From contig NZ_JAANOP010000004.1 of NCBI RefSeq assembly GCF_011250515.1, forward strand, positions 124,001-188,000: a DNA stretch of 64,000 nucleotides. The letters run 5' to 3'. The notes below the pieces were generated by a model, which worked only from the letters and a program-made list of their open reading frames with translations, made no database searches and had not been told where the DNA came from. The stretch is from Aquirufa ecclesiirivi (GTDB lineage: Bacteria > Bacteroidota > Bacteroidia > Cytophagales > Spirosomataceae). A program made the translations under genes and the position numbers. This document shows positions 19,086-27,512 of the stretch, piece after piece (the first letter of the stretch is position 1; each line of letters starts with the position of its first letter).

Positions 19086-19086
19086 T
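19020..19086. repeat. 67-bp direct repeat, left copy (3' end of the gene after purA)
   Basis: These 67 bp are identical to 20731-20797 except one base (G at 19061 versus T at 20772). This copy covers the last codons and TGA of the 18429-19085 gene. The two copies bracket the microprotein and ATPase genes, as attachment sites or a large target duplication would. Confidence 0.95.
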
Positions 19087-19111
19087 TTTTTTGTAATTAT
19101 TTCAAAAAATA

Positions 19112-19138
19112 AAAGGGAGAATGATAATTCTCCCCTTT
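19112..19138. terminator. Bidirectional hairpin terminator between the purA operon and the microprotein gene
   Basis: AAAGGGAGAA and its complement TTCTCCCCTTT enclose a short loop. An A-rich tract on the left and TTTAATTTT on the right give U-runs in both directions. It could end the minus-strand microprotein transcript (stop at 19158) and read-through from the plus-strand operon. Confidence 0.7.
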
Positions 19139-19157
19139 AATTTTAAGCAAAATTATT

Positions 19158-19280
19158 TTATTTTGCCTTTACCCAAAAGTGAAAAAAAGAACCATTTTTT
19201 GGATATATTTTTTTACCTTTGCGAACTATGTAACGACAAAATATTTCGATTTTACCTTCGTTACTAGATTCATTACTCAT
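19158..19280 (-). CDS. 40-residue basic microprotein with an unusually strong ribosome-binding site
   Basis: The minus strand from the ATG at 19280 reads 40 codons to a TAA: it starts MSNESSNEGKIEIFCRYIVR and ends with YPKNGSFFHFWVKAK. It is rich in Lys/Arg and aromatic residues, with one cysteine, and has no signal or membrane helix. Six bases before the ATG is AGAAAGGAGGTG, a perfect Shine-Dalgarno sequence, which is rare in Bacteroidota and strongly supports real translation. It lies downstream of and on the same strand as the ATPase gene (103-bp gap containing a hairpin) and inside the same 67-bp direct repeats. No family was recognised; a nucleic-acid- or ribosome-binding role, or a toxin/antitoxin-like partner of the ATPase, are only guesses. 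Confidence 0.7.
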   Translation of the reverse strand: MSNESSNEGKIEIFCRYIVRKGKKIYPKNGSFFHFWVKAK

Positions 19281-19286
19281 GTTAAA

Positions 19287-19298
19287 CACCTCCTTTCT
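19287..19298 (-). promoter_or_regulatory. Exceptional Shine-Dalgarno sequence of the microprotein gene
   Basis: On the minus strand AGAAAGGAGGTG lies 6 nt before the ATG at 19280. It would pair over all 12 bases with CACCUCCUUUCU, the expected 16S rRNA 3' tail of Bacteroidota (from general knowledge; not in this window). No other gene start examined in the window has anything comparable. Confidence 0.8.
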
Positions 19299-19350
19299 TT
19301 GTTTTTAATTATTATTTAAAATTCACTTAAGGTGTGAAACAACCTATTAT

Positions 19351-19376
19351 GCCTGACTATGTAGGAGTAGTCAGGC
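19351..19376. other. Hairpin directly after the ATPase stop
   Basis: GCCTGACTA (19351-19359) and TAGTCAGGC (19368-19376) form a perfect 9-bp stem with an 8-nt loop. On the minus strand it begins 7 bp after the ATPase stop but is not followed by a U-run. The T-run lies on the plus-strand side. It may be an mRNA stabilising or processing element between the ATPase and the microprotein, or a weak terminator. Confidence 0.55.
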
Positions 19377-19383
19377 TAATTTT

Positions 19384-20604
19384 TTATATATCTGACATGT
19401 TTTCAACCGACGAATTTTGCCTATTAATATAATCAGCCAATAATGGAACAGCAAAGGAGTATTTACCTCTACTGTTTTTATAAATTAGTCCAAAATCAAT
19501 CAATTTGACCAAAGTGTTACTAACATAAGCTTGACTAAAAGGGTTTGTGATTTCATTAGATTTAGTGACAATATCTTTTACGGTAAATTCTTCATTGGCA
19601 GTTGAAAGTTTTGCAATTATAAAAAGCAAATCTTTTTGTCTTTCTGTGACTCTTCCCCATCTTCCTGCATAAAAATCAGAATCTAATTTTTGGACAAAAT
19701 TGGATATTTTGATATCAGGATTAGTTATGCCCATATTTTTTTGCTGGAGAAATAAATCGAAAGCTTCTCTGCAAAAAAATTGAATAAAATACGGATAGCC
19801 ACTTGAATATTTAATAATTTCTGAAACACCAAGTTCGGTAAATCTTACTGGGGTTTGTTTTTCATCGATAGGTTTTGAAATAGCTTCTTTTGTATCTGCT
19901 TCGTTTAGTTTTGTTAAATTCATTACATGGAACATTCTTTCAGCATATGTTCTAGCTTCAATTAAATTAGGATAAAGTGTAGGAAGACCTGTAAGAATTA
20001 ATAAATATGGAATTTCTTTTCTTTGGATAAATTGAATTACTTCTAGTAATAAGGATAATGGGTATTGTTTTTCCGATGCCTTATCTTTTAAAATTTGAGC
20101 TTCGTCATATGCAAGAATTATACCTTTTACTTTATCTTTTACAATATCCCAGACAAACTCCATAACTCGTTTGAGTTTATCAGCCTCTAGTCCAGGAGTT
20201 TTTGAATAAATATCATGTAAAAAAGAATATGAATATTTAGTCTCAATCAAATTTGACTGTGAATTAAATCCAATTGCTCGAATTTCTTCTTCCTTAATTG
20301 TAAAAGGGGAAATTAAAACGGACAAATCAGCTAAAAGTCTGATTGAGAATGATTGTTCGGTATTTCCAGCGGATTCACTTAAGTCAGTTCCAGTCCAGTA
20401 CCATTTATCTTGTTGTGCAATTGGTTTGAAAGTTTCAAGCAATACCGTTTTTCCAACACCACGAAGACCTGTTAATATCAAGTTTTTGAGTATTGGTTTT
20501 TGATTTAAAAGTTCTTTAAATTTTTCCGTTTCATTTTTTCTTCCAGCCAAATATGGCGGTTGTTGACCAGCTCCAGGTCTAAATGGGTTTATAAATGATT
20601 CCAT
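19384..20604 (-). CDS. AAA-type P-loop ATPase with C-terminal winged-helix region
   Basis: A 406-residue protein. It opens with NPFRPGAGQQPPYLAGR, a motif of a widespread, poorly characterised STAND/ORC-like ATPase family. Walker A is GLRGVGKT (46-53) and Walker B ILAYDEA (163-169, Asp167/Glu168). A sensor-like LILTGLPTLYPNL follows, and the C-terminal 90 residues (RQKDLLFIIAKLSTANEEFTVKDI...) look like a winged helix for DNA or partner binding. It is cytoplasmic, with no membrane segment. Base composition is clearly more AT-rich than purA or tsaD on either side, and the gene lies within 67-bp direct repeats, both signs of acquisition. Its function is unknown; defence or mobile-element maintenance is plausible but not shown. 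Confidence 0.85.
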   Translation of the reverse strand: MESFINPFRPGAGQQPPYLAGRKNETEKFKELLNQKPILKNLILTGLRGVGKTVLLETFKPIAQQDKWYWTGTDLSESAGNTEQSFSIRLLADLSVLISPFTIKEEEIRAIGFNSQSNLIETKYSYSFLHDIYSKTPGLEADKLKRVMEFVWDIVKDKVKGIILAYDEAQILKDKASEKQYPLSLLLEVIQFIQRKEIPYLLILTGLPTLYPNLIEARTYAERMFHVMNLTKLNEADTKEAISKPIDEKQTPVRFTELGVSEIIKYSSGYPYFIQFFCREAFDLFLQQKNMGITNPDIKISNFVQKLDSDFYAGRWGRVTERQKDLLFIIAKLSTANEEFTVKDIVTKSNEITNPFSQAYVSNTLVKLIDFGLIYKNSRGKYSFAVPLLADYINRQNSSVENMSDI

Positions 20605-20628
20605 AATATGAACGAATTTGATTTATCA

Positions 20629-20660
20629 CAAATATAAATAAAAAAAAGTAAAATAACAAC
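20629..20660 (-). promoter_or_regulatory. Putative promoter of the ATPase gene
   Basis: On the minus strand GTTG (20660-20657) and TATATTTG (20636-20629) are separated by about 20 bp, close to the Bacteroidota TTTG-N19-TAnnTTTG pattern. The -7 box is 25 bp before the ATG at 20604. The region is very AT-rich, so chance matches are possible. Confidence 0.45.
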
Positions 20661-20730
20661 TTTTTATAATAATACTTTTTTTTATTTTATTCCATATATA
20701 TGAAATATAATTTAGTTTGTGTTTTAGGAC

Positions 20731-20797
20731 TCCGAAAAACCCTTGAAATTGGCGTTTTGGAATAGCGTGAATGAAATTGTTTCTAATGGTAGATGAT
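20731..20797. repeat. 67-bp direct repeat, right copy
   Basis: This is an orphan copy of the last 66 bp (plus one base) of the 18429-19085 gene, including its stop codon, located upstream of the ATPase and pointing the same way as the original. It matches 66 of 67 bases. No coding sequence precedes it here, so it is a duplicated fragment and not a gene. Confidence 0.95.
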
Positions 20798-20798
20798 G

Positions 20799-20886
20799 AA
20801 TGGTAAATTGTTAATGGAAAAATTTAAATATTCCCTATTTTTCTAAACATTAAGAAATTACCATTTACCATTAACAATTCACCATT
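20799..20886. repeat. Inverted repeat after tsaD
   Basis: AATGGTAAATTGTTAATGG (20799-20817) is the inverse of CCATTAACAATTCACCATT (20868-20886) with one mismatch; the loop is about 50 bp. It touches the tsaD stop and could form a long stem that ends or protects the tsaD transcript. No strong U-run follows. Confidence 0.6.
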
Positions 20887-21887
20887 TATTTCATGTCCAT
20901 CCTCGGCAACGGACTCACGTCTTGACCACAGAAAATACCGGCTTCTGCTTTGAAGTGACCAGCCATGGCAATCATCCCAGCATTGTCTGTGCAATAAGAA
21001 AAAGCAGGAATAAATACATCCCAGTTTTGCTGAGCACCCAGCTCCTGAATCCCATTTCTTAGTCCAGAATTTGCTGCCACACCACCAGCAATAGCAATCT
21101 GTTGACAGTTCTTTTCCTTCATCGCTTTTTTTACTTTGCGAAGCAACATATCAATCAAGGTCTTTTGTACCGAAGCACAAATGTCCGCCTTATTTTCATC
21201 GATGAATTGAGGGTTATTCTTTTGCTCTTTTTGTAAAAAATAAAGAATGGCCGTTTTGATTCCCGAGAATGAAAAGTCTAAACCGGGCATTTCACCTAAT
21301 GGAAAAGGGAAACGATGGGGGTTTCCTTCTTTGGCTAATTTGTCAATCATGGGGCCACCCGGATAGGGTAAACCAATGAGTTTGGCCGTCTTATCAAAAG
21401 CCTCTCCCACGGCATCATCTTGCGTTTCTCCAATGACCTCCATCTCCAATGGACTCTTCACCCAAACGAGTTGAGTATGTCCGCCACTGACTGTCAAACA
21501 AAGGAATGGAAAGCGTGGTTTGGGGTCTTCTATAAAGTGAGCCAAAACGTGAGCTTCCATGTGGTTGACCTCAATGAGTGGAATATCTAAACTCAATGCC
21601 AAAGCCTTGGCAAAGGAGGTGCCAATTAATAGTGCTCCTAATAAACCTGGGCCACGCGTAAAGGCAATGGCATTCAGTTCATTTTTGTTTATATTTGCTT
21701 TTTGCAGTGCTTCGTGAACGACAGGTATGATGGATTTTTGATGCGCTCTGCTGGCTAATTCAGGAACTACTCCGCCCCATTGGGTATGGATCAGTTGTGT
21801 GGATACAATGTTCGACCGAAGTTCTCCGTTTACCATAACAGCAGCGGAGGTTTCGTCACAAGAAGATTCAATAGCCAGTAGATTCAT
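20886..21887 (-). CDS. tsaD: tRNA N6-adenosine threonylcarbamoyltransferase TsaD
   Basis: A 333-residue ASKHA-fold enzyme. It transfers threonylcarbamoyl to A37 of ANN-decoding tRNAs together with TsaB/TsaE. Motifs: LAIESSCDETSAAV at the N-terminus, VPELASRAH, the metal-binding HMEAHVLAHF histidines, LCLTVSGGHTQLV, GEAFDKTAKLIGLPYPGG, GLDFSFSGIKTA, and VAIAGGVAANSGLR-like residues near the end (IAGGVAANSGLRNG). Length is normal. It is divergent from tamB across 69 bp. Essential in most bacteria. Confidence 0.97.
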   Translation of the reverse strand: MNLLAIESSCDETSAAVMVNGELRSNIVSTQLIHTQWGGVVPELASRAHQKSIIPVVHEALQKANINKNELNAIAFTRGPGLLGALLIGTSFAKALALSLDIPLIEVNHMEAHVLAHFIEDPKPRFPFLCLTVSGGHTQLVWVKSPLEMEVIGETQDDAVGEAFDKTAKLIGLPYPGGPMIDKLAKEGNPHRFPFPLGEMPGLDFSFSGIKTAILYFLQKEQKNNPQFIDENKADICASVQKTLIDMLLRKVKKAMKEKNCQQIAIAGGVAANSGLRNGIQELGAQQNWDVFIPAFSYCTDNAGMIAMAGHFKAEAGIFCGQDVSPLPRMDMK

Positions 21888-21956
21888 ATCGGATAAAAAC
21901 TCTGCAAAAATAAGGCAAAATATGCCGTAATCGTTGGCTTTTCTGAAAAAGAAAAT

Positions 21957-24900
21957 ATGATTAAAGCAACCAAAATCTTCGCTAAATCCATTCTTTACGG
22001 TTTGGTGGGGATTTTTTTGTTGTTTTTTGTCACAGTCTTATTACTTCGAGTACCCTCCAATCAAACCTTATTAGCGCAGTATTTTGCTCCCAAAATAGAG
22101 AAAGCCATTGGCTATCCACTCACCGTTCGGGCTATCCAACTGAAGTTTTTCGATGAAATAAGTTTTTGGGGATTACGCGTCAAAGACCCTTGGGGAAAGG
22201 AAATGGTCTACATTGAACGATTGGATGTCAATTTTAATTTATCCGATTTACTGTTCAAAGGAAACAATCCTCACTTAGATTATGCTCGTTTGTATCAACC
22301 CAAAGTTCATTTGATTTTTGAAAAAAAATCAGGAAAAATGAATTTGGATGAGTTTATCGTTCGGATAGACCATTGGCTGAATCCAGGTCCTAGCGTGGCT
22401 GGTCCTAGCTCCAAATTTGAAATATTGGATGCTGAAGTAGTGGATGGCTCTTTTATGTTGGATGATCAACAAATCAAGAGCGAAGCTACATCTCGGCATT
22501 TTGACCTGAATCACTTGATTTTTACACACATCAATGCCAAGGTCAAGGACTTTTATGTGCAAGGCGATACCTTGGGTCTACAGACCATTGGGCTGAAAGC
22601 ATTGGATCCTGTCAGTGGGCTGAATATCAAGGCATTGGATACGAAATTCATGTATGCCGATAAGCAGATGCGCTTCGATCAATTGAATCTATTTTTCAAT
22701 GATTCTCAGATAAAAAATCAAATTGTTTTTGATTATTCCAGTACCCAAGACTTCAAGCTTTGGAATAAAAAGGTCAGTATGAAGGCCTATTTTGACAATA
22801 GCCTGATACGCGGAGAAGACTTGGGTAGGTTTGTGGAGGATATGTATCAATACAAAGGTTTGTATAAACTGAAGGGTAATTTGGAAGGGCCTGTGGCGCG
22901 TTTGAATCTAAAGAATTTTGAAATGGCCTTTGGTAGTAAAAGTGTACTCCGAGGTGATTTTAGTTTCAAAGGTTTACCCGAAATAGATAAAACGGTGATG
23001 AATTTTGACATGGTGAATTCCCAATTTCACCCCCAAGATTTACAAGTCTTTTTGTCGAAATCAGCGGTAGAAAAAATGAATATCTTAGGTCCGGTCTCCT
23101 TTGGTGGGAAATTCTCTGGAACCAATAAAGACTTTAGTACTTCGGGTAAATTAAACACGGGCTTAGGGTATATGGAAGGGGATGTGATGATGAATTTGAG
23201 TGATTCTATGGCCTTTTCTAAGTACCAAGGGAAGTTGAAATTGAAGAAATTTAAACTGGGTAAATTGTTCAGTCTAGAGGAGTATTTGGGTACAGTTGAT
23301 TTGGAAGCTCAGGTGAAGGGATCAGGCTTTTCGAGTAATTCGGCCAAAGTGGATTTTGATGGCCAAGTTTCGGAAATCAATATTAAACGATATGCTTATC
23401 GACGAGTTAGTTTGAAAGGGAATTTGCAACGTCAATTATTCAAAGGATTAGTTTCAGTTAAGGATAGTAATTTGTTGGCTCAAATGTCCGGTGAAATCAA
23501 TTTAAGGCAGGAAAAACCGGTCTATAATTTGGAAGGACGTATTGACCATGTTGATTTGGGAAGGTTACGGATTACTGACACACCGATGCAGCTAGTCAGT
23601 GATTTCCAAGTCAATATCGCCATGAATGATTTGGACGATTTAGAGGGGAAAGCCACCTTTTCTGAAGCCATTTTGGGAACCCCCAAGAAGTTGGATTTGC
23701 CCATACATTTATTGACTTTTAGTTCGGATTTAAAAGGGGCCAAACGTCACTATCGATTAAATTCTGATTTGATTTCCGTGGAGGCAGAGGGAGATTTTGT
23801 TCCTTCCCAATTGCAAAAAGATTTAGGTCAATTGTGGGAGGAATACACCTTGTATTTCACTAAAAACGAGAGTGAAAGAGCGGCTTACTATGCTGCCAAA
23901 ACCCATGAGACGAGTCGGAAATATGTCTCCGATTTTACCGTCATTTGCCATGATGCCAAACCCATTTTAACACGTTGGTTTCCTACTATCGACTTAGCCA
24001 AGAATACCGTTTTTTCTGGAAGTGTCAATAAAGGGAGATCCGTTTCTTTGAGTTTGGAGTCCTATCCTGACACCTTGGTATTGGGAGGTTATAAGTTTTA
24101 TCAGTCCATTTTCTCCTTCCAAAGTTCTAAGTTTTTAGGTGGTCCCGAAGTTTCTAGTAGCTTGGTTTTTCAATCCAGAAGGCAGCATTTGAATTTTCTA
24201 ACTCCAACCGAAAACCTCAAATTGGATGGGCTTTGGGATCAAGATCGAATCAATTTTGAACTGGATTTCAAGCAACAGGGAGATGATAATTCAGCCCATT
24301 TGGGAGGAATTTGGCGCTTTGAAAAAGACGGATTGTCGCTTCGTTTCAAGGATACTTATTTACGTATTTTGGGACAAGATTGGGCGGTAGATCCCGAGAA
24401 TAAAATCTCCATTCAAGGCAAGGAACTGCTTGCTGAGCACTTTTTGATTTCGAATCAAAAACAGTCGATAGCCCTACAAGGAAGCTTATCCATGGACTCT
24501 ACGGAGACCTTACGACTGCGAGCCAATAAGTTTCAGTTAGGGACCTTAGCTCCTTTATTTTCTTTGAAAGTACAAGGGGAATTGAATGCTGAAATCAACA
24601 TTCAAGATTGGTATCAGCATACCCGTTTAGACACTTGGCTTCTGGTGGATTCCCTTCATTTGAATACCTTCTACATCGGTAATTTACAAGGTGTGGGAAC
24701 CTATAATGCGGATTTAAAAACGATGGATTTAAACTACCATTTAAACCGATTAGGGGAATCTGTGGTAGAAGTGGATGGTACCTATAAACCCTTTGAAACT
24801 AGGAATAAGCTGGATATTACAGCGGAGTTAAATAAGACCAATCTGAGTATCTTGGAACCATTTACTCAAGGCGTATTTTCTGGATTAGCCGGAGATGCAT

Positions 24901-26420
24901 CGGGTAAATTGAAAGTAAGAGGAACCCTAAACGATCCAGATATCGAAGGAAAAATAGTGCTTCAAAAGGCCAAATTATTCTTTGATTACTTGAAAACTAG
25001 CTTGGCTTTTTCGGATACCGTCGAGTTTAAATCTCGACAAATCATTGGTCGAAATTGGAAGATTTCAGACCCGGAAGGTAATACAGCGAAGCTGAATGCC
25101 AACTTTATTTTCCCGCTTGGAAGTCCCTTTGAGATGAACATTGAGGCGAACTTAAATCGGTTTAAATTGCTAAATACCCAACGTGATCCTACATCCTTTT
25201 ATTATGGGACAGGTTATACCTCAGGGCCTATTTCCATCCGTGGGGCATTGCATGATTTACTGATTACGGCGGACTTGAAAAGTGAAAAAGGAACCCGATT
25301 GTATATTCCTTTAGATCGTGAAAGTAGTACCGAAAATGAAGAGGATTATGAGTTTTTTAGTAAGTCCTTGCAAGTAGATATCAATGCCGTGAACCAACAA
25401 TTGACATCCAAATTAAAGGAAGGTGGAATCAGTTTAGACTTGGATTTGGCATTTACTCCTGAAGCCTATGGCGAGGTGCAAATTGATAAAAAGAAAGGGG
25501 ATTTGATGCGGATATATGGTACGGGAAATATCAATATGACTTTGGATAAAAAGGGGCAGTTTAGAATGATTGGCGACTATGCCATTGACCAAGGAGATTA
25601 TACATTTACCCTGCAAAATTTAATCAATAAACGATTTGCGATTCAGCGAGGTTCTAAGATTTCTTGGACAGGAGATCCTTTGGAGGCGAATGTGAATATC
25701 AAGGCTATCTATACGCAGTATGCTTCCTTGTTCCCTATTTTGTTGGATACGACTAATAAATCCAACTTGCCCGAGTTCAAAAGACGCTATCCCGTGGACG
25801 TGACCATCAACCTGCAAAATCGCTTGTTGTCACCTAATATTTCCTTTGATATAGGTATACGAGATTATCCCAAAGATGTTCACTTGAATGGAGCCGTTAC
25901 GGCCTTTACCAATCGTATTAAGACGGATGAGCAGGAGCTAACTCGACAAGTTTCCAATGTCCTATTGTTTGGTCAATTGGTTTCTCCCTTTGGTGGAAGT
26001 GGAATTGCTTTGGGTAGTTTAGTGGGTAATTTTACCGAAATGCTTTCCAATCAATTGAGTAATTTGGCTTCTCAAATTAACAAGGATTTGAACATTGATG
26101 TGTATTTAGGAGGCGGGAATTTGAATCAAGATATCTTATCCAATTTACAATTGCGGGCGTCTTATAATGTGAATGACCGCTTACGGATTACCCGAAGTGG
26201 GGGCTTTACTGATGCTCGAAATCAGACGAGTCCTTTGATCTTACTGGGCGATTGGGCCTTGGAATATTTTGTGAAACGAGATGGATCTCTTCGTTTGAAA
26301 ACGTACAATCGTAACGTTCAAACCACCCTTCTTGGTTCTTTAAACTCCTACCAAATTAATCAAACCATAGGAGCTAGTTTGTTGTACAACCGAAGCTTTA
26401 ATAAGCTATTTGGGAAGTGA
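21957..26420 (+). CDS. TamB-like translocation/assembly protein (AsmA/DUF490 family)
   Basis: A 1487-residue protein with an N-terminal membrane anchor (SILYGLVGIFLLFFVTVLLL). A very long series of beta-strand repeats follows (for example LEGPVARLNLKNFEM, KLKVRGTLNDPDIEGKIVL). The C-terminal ~350 residues, with GDYAIDQGDYTFTLQNLINKRF and LNGAVTAFTNR, are the TamB domain. It would bridge the periplasm as a hydrophobic groove that moves lipids, or assists outer-membrane protein assembly with a BamA/TamA homologue. No tamA is adjacent. The length is within the range of Bacteroidota TamB proteins. Confidence 0.92.
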   Translation: MIKATKIFAKSILYGLVGIFLLFFVTVLLLRVPSNQTLLAQYFAPKIEKAIGYPLTVRAIQLKFFDEISFWGLRVKDPWGKEMVYIERLDVNFNLSDLLFKGNNPHLDYARLYQPKVHLIFEKKSGKMNLDEFIVRIDHWLNPGPSVAGPSSKFEILDAEVVDGSFMLDDQQIKSEATSRHFDLNHLIFTHINAKVKDFYVQGDTLGLQTIGLKALDPVSGLNIKALDTKFMYADKQMRFDQLNLFFNDSQIKNQIVFDYSSTQDFKLWNKKVSMKAYFDNSLIRGEDLGRFVEDMYQYKGLYKLKGNLEGPVARLNLKNFEMAFGSKSVLRGDFSFKGLPEIDKTVMNFDMVNSQFHPQDLQVFLSKSAVEKMNILGPVSFGGKFSGTNKDFSTSGKLNTGLGYMEGDVMMNLSDSMAFSKYQGKLKLKKFKLGKLFSLEEYLGTVDLEAQVKGSGFSSNSAKVDFDGQVSEINIKRYAYRRVSLKGNLQRQLFKGLVSVKDSNLLAQMSGEINLRQEKPVYNLEGRIDHVDLGRLRITDTPMQLVSDFQVNIAMNDLDDLEGKATFSEAILGTPKKLDLPIHLLTFSSDLKGAKRHYRLNSDLISVEAEGDFVPSQLQKDLGQLWEEYTLYFTKNESERAAYYAAKTHETSRKYVSDFTVICHDAKPILTRWFPTIDLAKNTVFSGSVNKGRSVSLSLESYPDTLVLGGYKFYQSIFSFQSSKFLGGPEVSSSLVFQSRRQHLNFLTPTENLKLDGLWDQDRINFELDFKQQGDDNSAHLGGIWRFEKDGLSLRFKDTYLRILGQDWAVDPENKISIQGKELLAEHFLISNQKQSIALQGSLSMDSTETLRLRANKFQLGTLAPLFSLKVQGELNAEINIQDWYQHTRLDTWLLVDSLHLNTFYIGNLQGVGTYNADLKTMDLNYHLNRLGESVVEVDGTYKPFETRNKLDITAELNKTNLSILEPFTQGVFSGLAGDASGKLKVRGTLNDPDIEGKIVLQKAKLFFDYLKTSLAFSDTVEFKSRQIIGRNWKISDPEGNTAKLNANFIFPLGSPFEMNIEANLNRFKLLNTQRDPTSFYYGTGYTSGPISIRGALHDLLITADLKSEKGTRLYIPLDRESSTENEEDYEFFSKSLQVDINAVNQQLTSKLKEGGISLDLDLAFTPEAYGEVQIDKKKGDLMRIYGTGNINMTLDKKGQFRMIGDYAIDQGDYTFTLQNLINKRFAIQRGSKISWTGDPLEANVNIKAIYTQYASLFPILLDTTNKSNLPEFKRRYPVDVTINLQNRLLSPNISFDIGIRDYPKDVHLNGAVTAFTNRIKTDEQELTRQVSNVLLFGQLVSPFGGSGIALGSLVGNFTEMLSNQLSNLASQINKDLNIDVYLGGGNLNQDILSNLQLRASYNVNDRLRITRSGGFTDARNQTSPLILLGDWALEYFVKRDGSLRLKTYNRNVQTTLLGSLNSYQINQTIGASLLYNRSFNKLFGK

Positions 26421-26553
26421 AATTAATGTAGAATGTAGAATGTAGAATGAAAAGGCCTGTTAATTTATATTTCCAATAAATTATCAAAGAATCCAATTCA
26501 ACCTACATAAGGACAAGACATTCTTAATTCTTAATTCTACATTTTACATTAAA
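26421..26553. other. Intergenic stretch with simple ATGTAGAATG repeats
   Basis: Just after tamB lie several tandem AATGTAGA units (about 26425-26448) and an inverted ATTCTACATTTTACATT near 26534-26550. There is also an AGGACAAGACATTC string near 26510 whose inverse recurs near 33118. No gene is seen. Confidence 0.6.
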
Positions 26554-26697
26554 TATGCTATGTCGAACTACTAATCAACGGGTTCTACAATCCCACCAAT
26601 TGTAACATAAAACATCCTATATACTCTGAAGAAAGCGAATCGAAGATTCTTTTTATCAACAATTCGACATGCCTTTTAGAACATGTCGAATAGCTTC
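26554..26697. repeat. ~143-bp direct repeat, left copy
   Basis: This matches 28081-28223 closely (only a few substitutions): TATGTCGAACTACTAATCAA at the start, TCCCACCAATTGTAACATAA in the middle, and the hairpin CGACATGccttttagaaCATGTCG at the end. The two copies enclose the membrane-protein cassette region. No coding potential is seen. Confidence 0.9.
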
Positions 26698-26734
26698 ATA
26701 TTAATTCGTGGTTTCTAGTTGGAACACTTACTAT

Positions 26735-26829
26735 ACTATTTTGGAGCTTGGTGAAAGCTAGGATTTTCTGTTCATATGTTAATTCGGAGCACTGGAATGT
26801 CAAATTGCTAAACCAATGTTAGCGGTTCG
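26735..26829 (-). repeat. Possible attC-like site downstream of the membrane-protein gene
   Basis: On the minus strand, 8 bp after the gene's stop, is CCGCTAACATTGGTTTAGC. About 70 bp further is GCTTTCACCAAGCTCC, which resembles the GCTTCACCTAGCC part of the second site at 27513-27645. The imperfect symmetry and the position right after a stop codon recall integron attC sites. The core sites are not canonical, so this is tentative. Confidence 0.35.
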
Positions 26830-26836
26830 TTACTAT

Positions 26837-27454
26837 TTATTCTCCTCCAGTTTTGCTATGTACAAAGTCTTCATATTTTGTAAAATATTCCAATGCTAGA
26901 ACTAGTAGAATTGAACTTAAAGAGTATACTTTCTGCATGATAAAAGCTAATCCCAAATAACTAAATCCATAAAGGAAGAAGAAACAATAATAAGTCAATA
27001 AGCATATGATACAGCAATATTTAAGTAAACGTAGTTTTGACTTTAGTATAAAGAACGTAATTATAAATAGTCCAAATAAGGTTAATATAATTGAAATTGT
27101 TCCTAGGTCGTGAAAGGGTGTTGCAATTAAGAAAATCAATAAAATGTTGGCAAATCCTATATATTTTAAAACACTTCCCCATGCTTTTAACGAAAATTTT
27201 TTCGACATATTTATAAAAAAAACACCATAACCAACCGATTGAAATGCCATTCCAAGAATTGCCCAAATCCTACCTGGATTTTCTAAACCATTGATTGCTT
27301 TTTCCGAAAACAAATTGCTAATAAAATTTTTTGACCAGGCAAAACCTACAGAATTTTTGTCGAGCAAGGATCCACCTGGATAGACTAATGCAGCTTTTAC
27401 TAGTAGTATCACTGAAATAATCATGCATATGAAAACCAAATACTTCTTTATCAT
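26837..27454 (-). CDS. Six-helix membrane protein, DUF998-like
   Basis: A 205-residue integral membrane protein with about six hydrophobic helices. The first is the start region KYLVFICMIISVILLVKAAL. The loop YPGGSLLDKNSVGFAWSKNF followed by NPGRIWAILG resembles a membrane-protein family common in Bacteroidota and related to DUF998; this is my recollection, not a search result. The function is unknown. The gene stands alone between two attC-like inverted repeats and two ~143-bp direct repeats, and it is very AT-rich. It looks like a mobile single-gene cassette rather than part of a neighbouring operon. Confidence 0.75.
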   Translation of the reverse strand: MIKKYLVFICMIISVILLVKAALVYPGGSLLDKNSVGFAWSKNFISNLFSEKAINGLENPGRIWAILGMAFQSVGYGVFFINMSKKFSLKAWGSVLKYIGFANILLIFLIATPFHDLGTISIILTLFGLFIITFFILKSKLRLLKYCCIICLLTYYCFFFLYGFSYLGLAFIMQKVYSLSSILLVLALEYFTKYEDFVHSKTGGE

Positions 27455-27512
27455 CTGTTTACCAGTTTAGTCTATTATTTGTATTGTTGTAGCATGGTCG
27501 TTTGTAATGACC

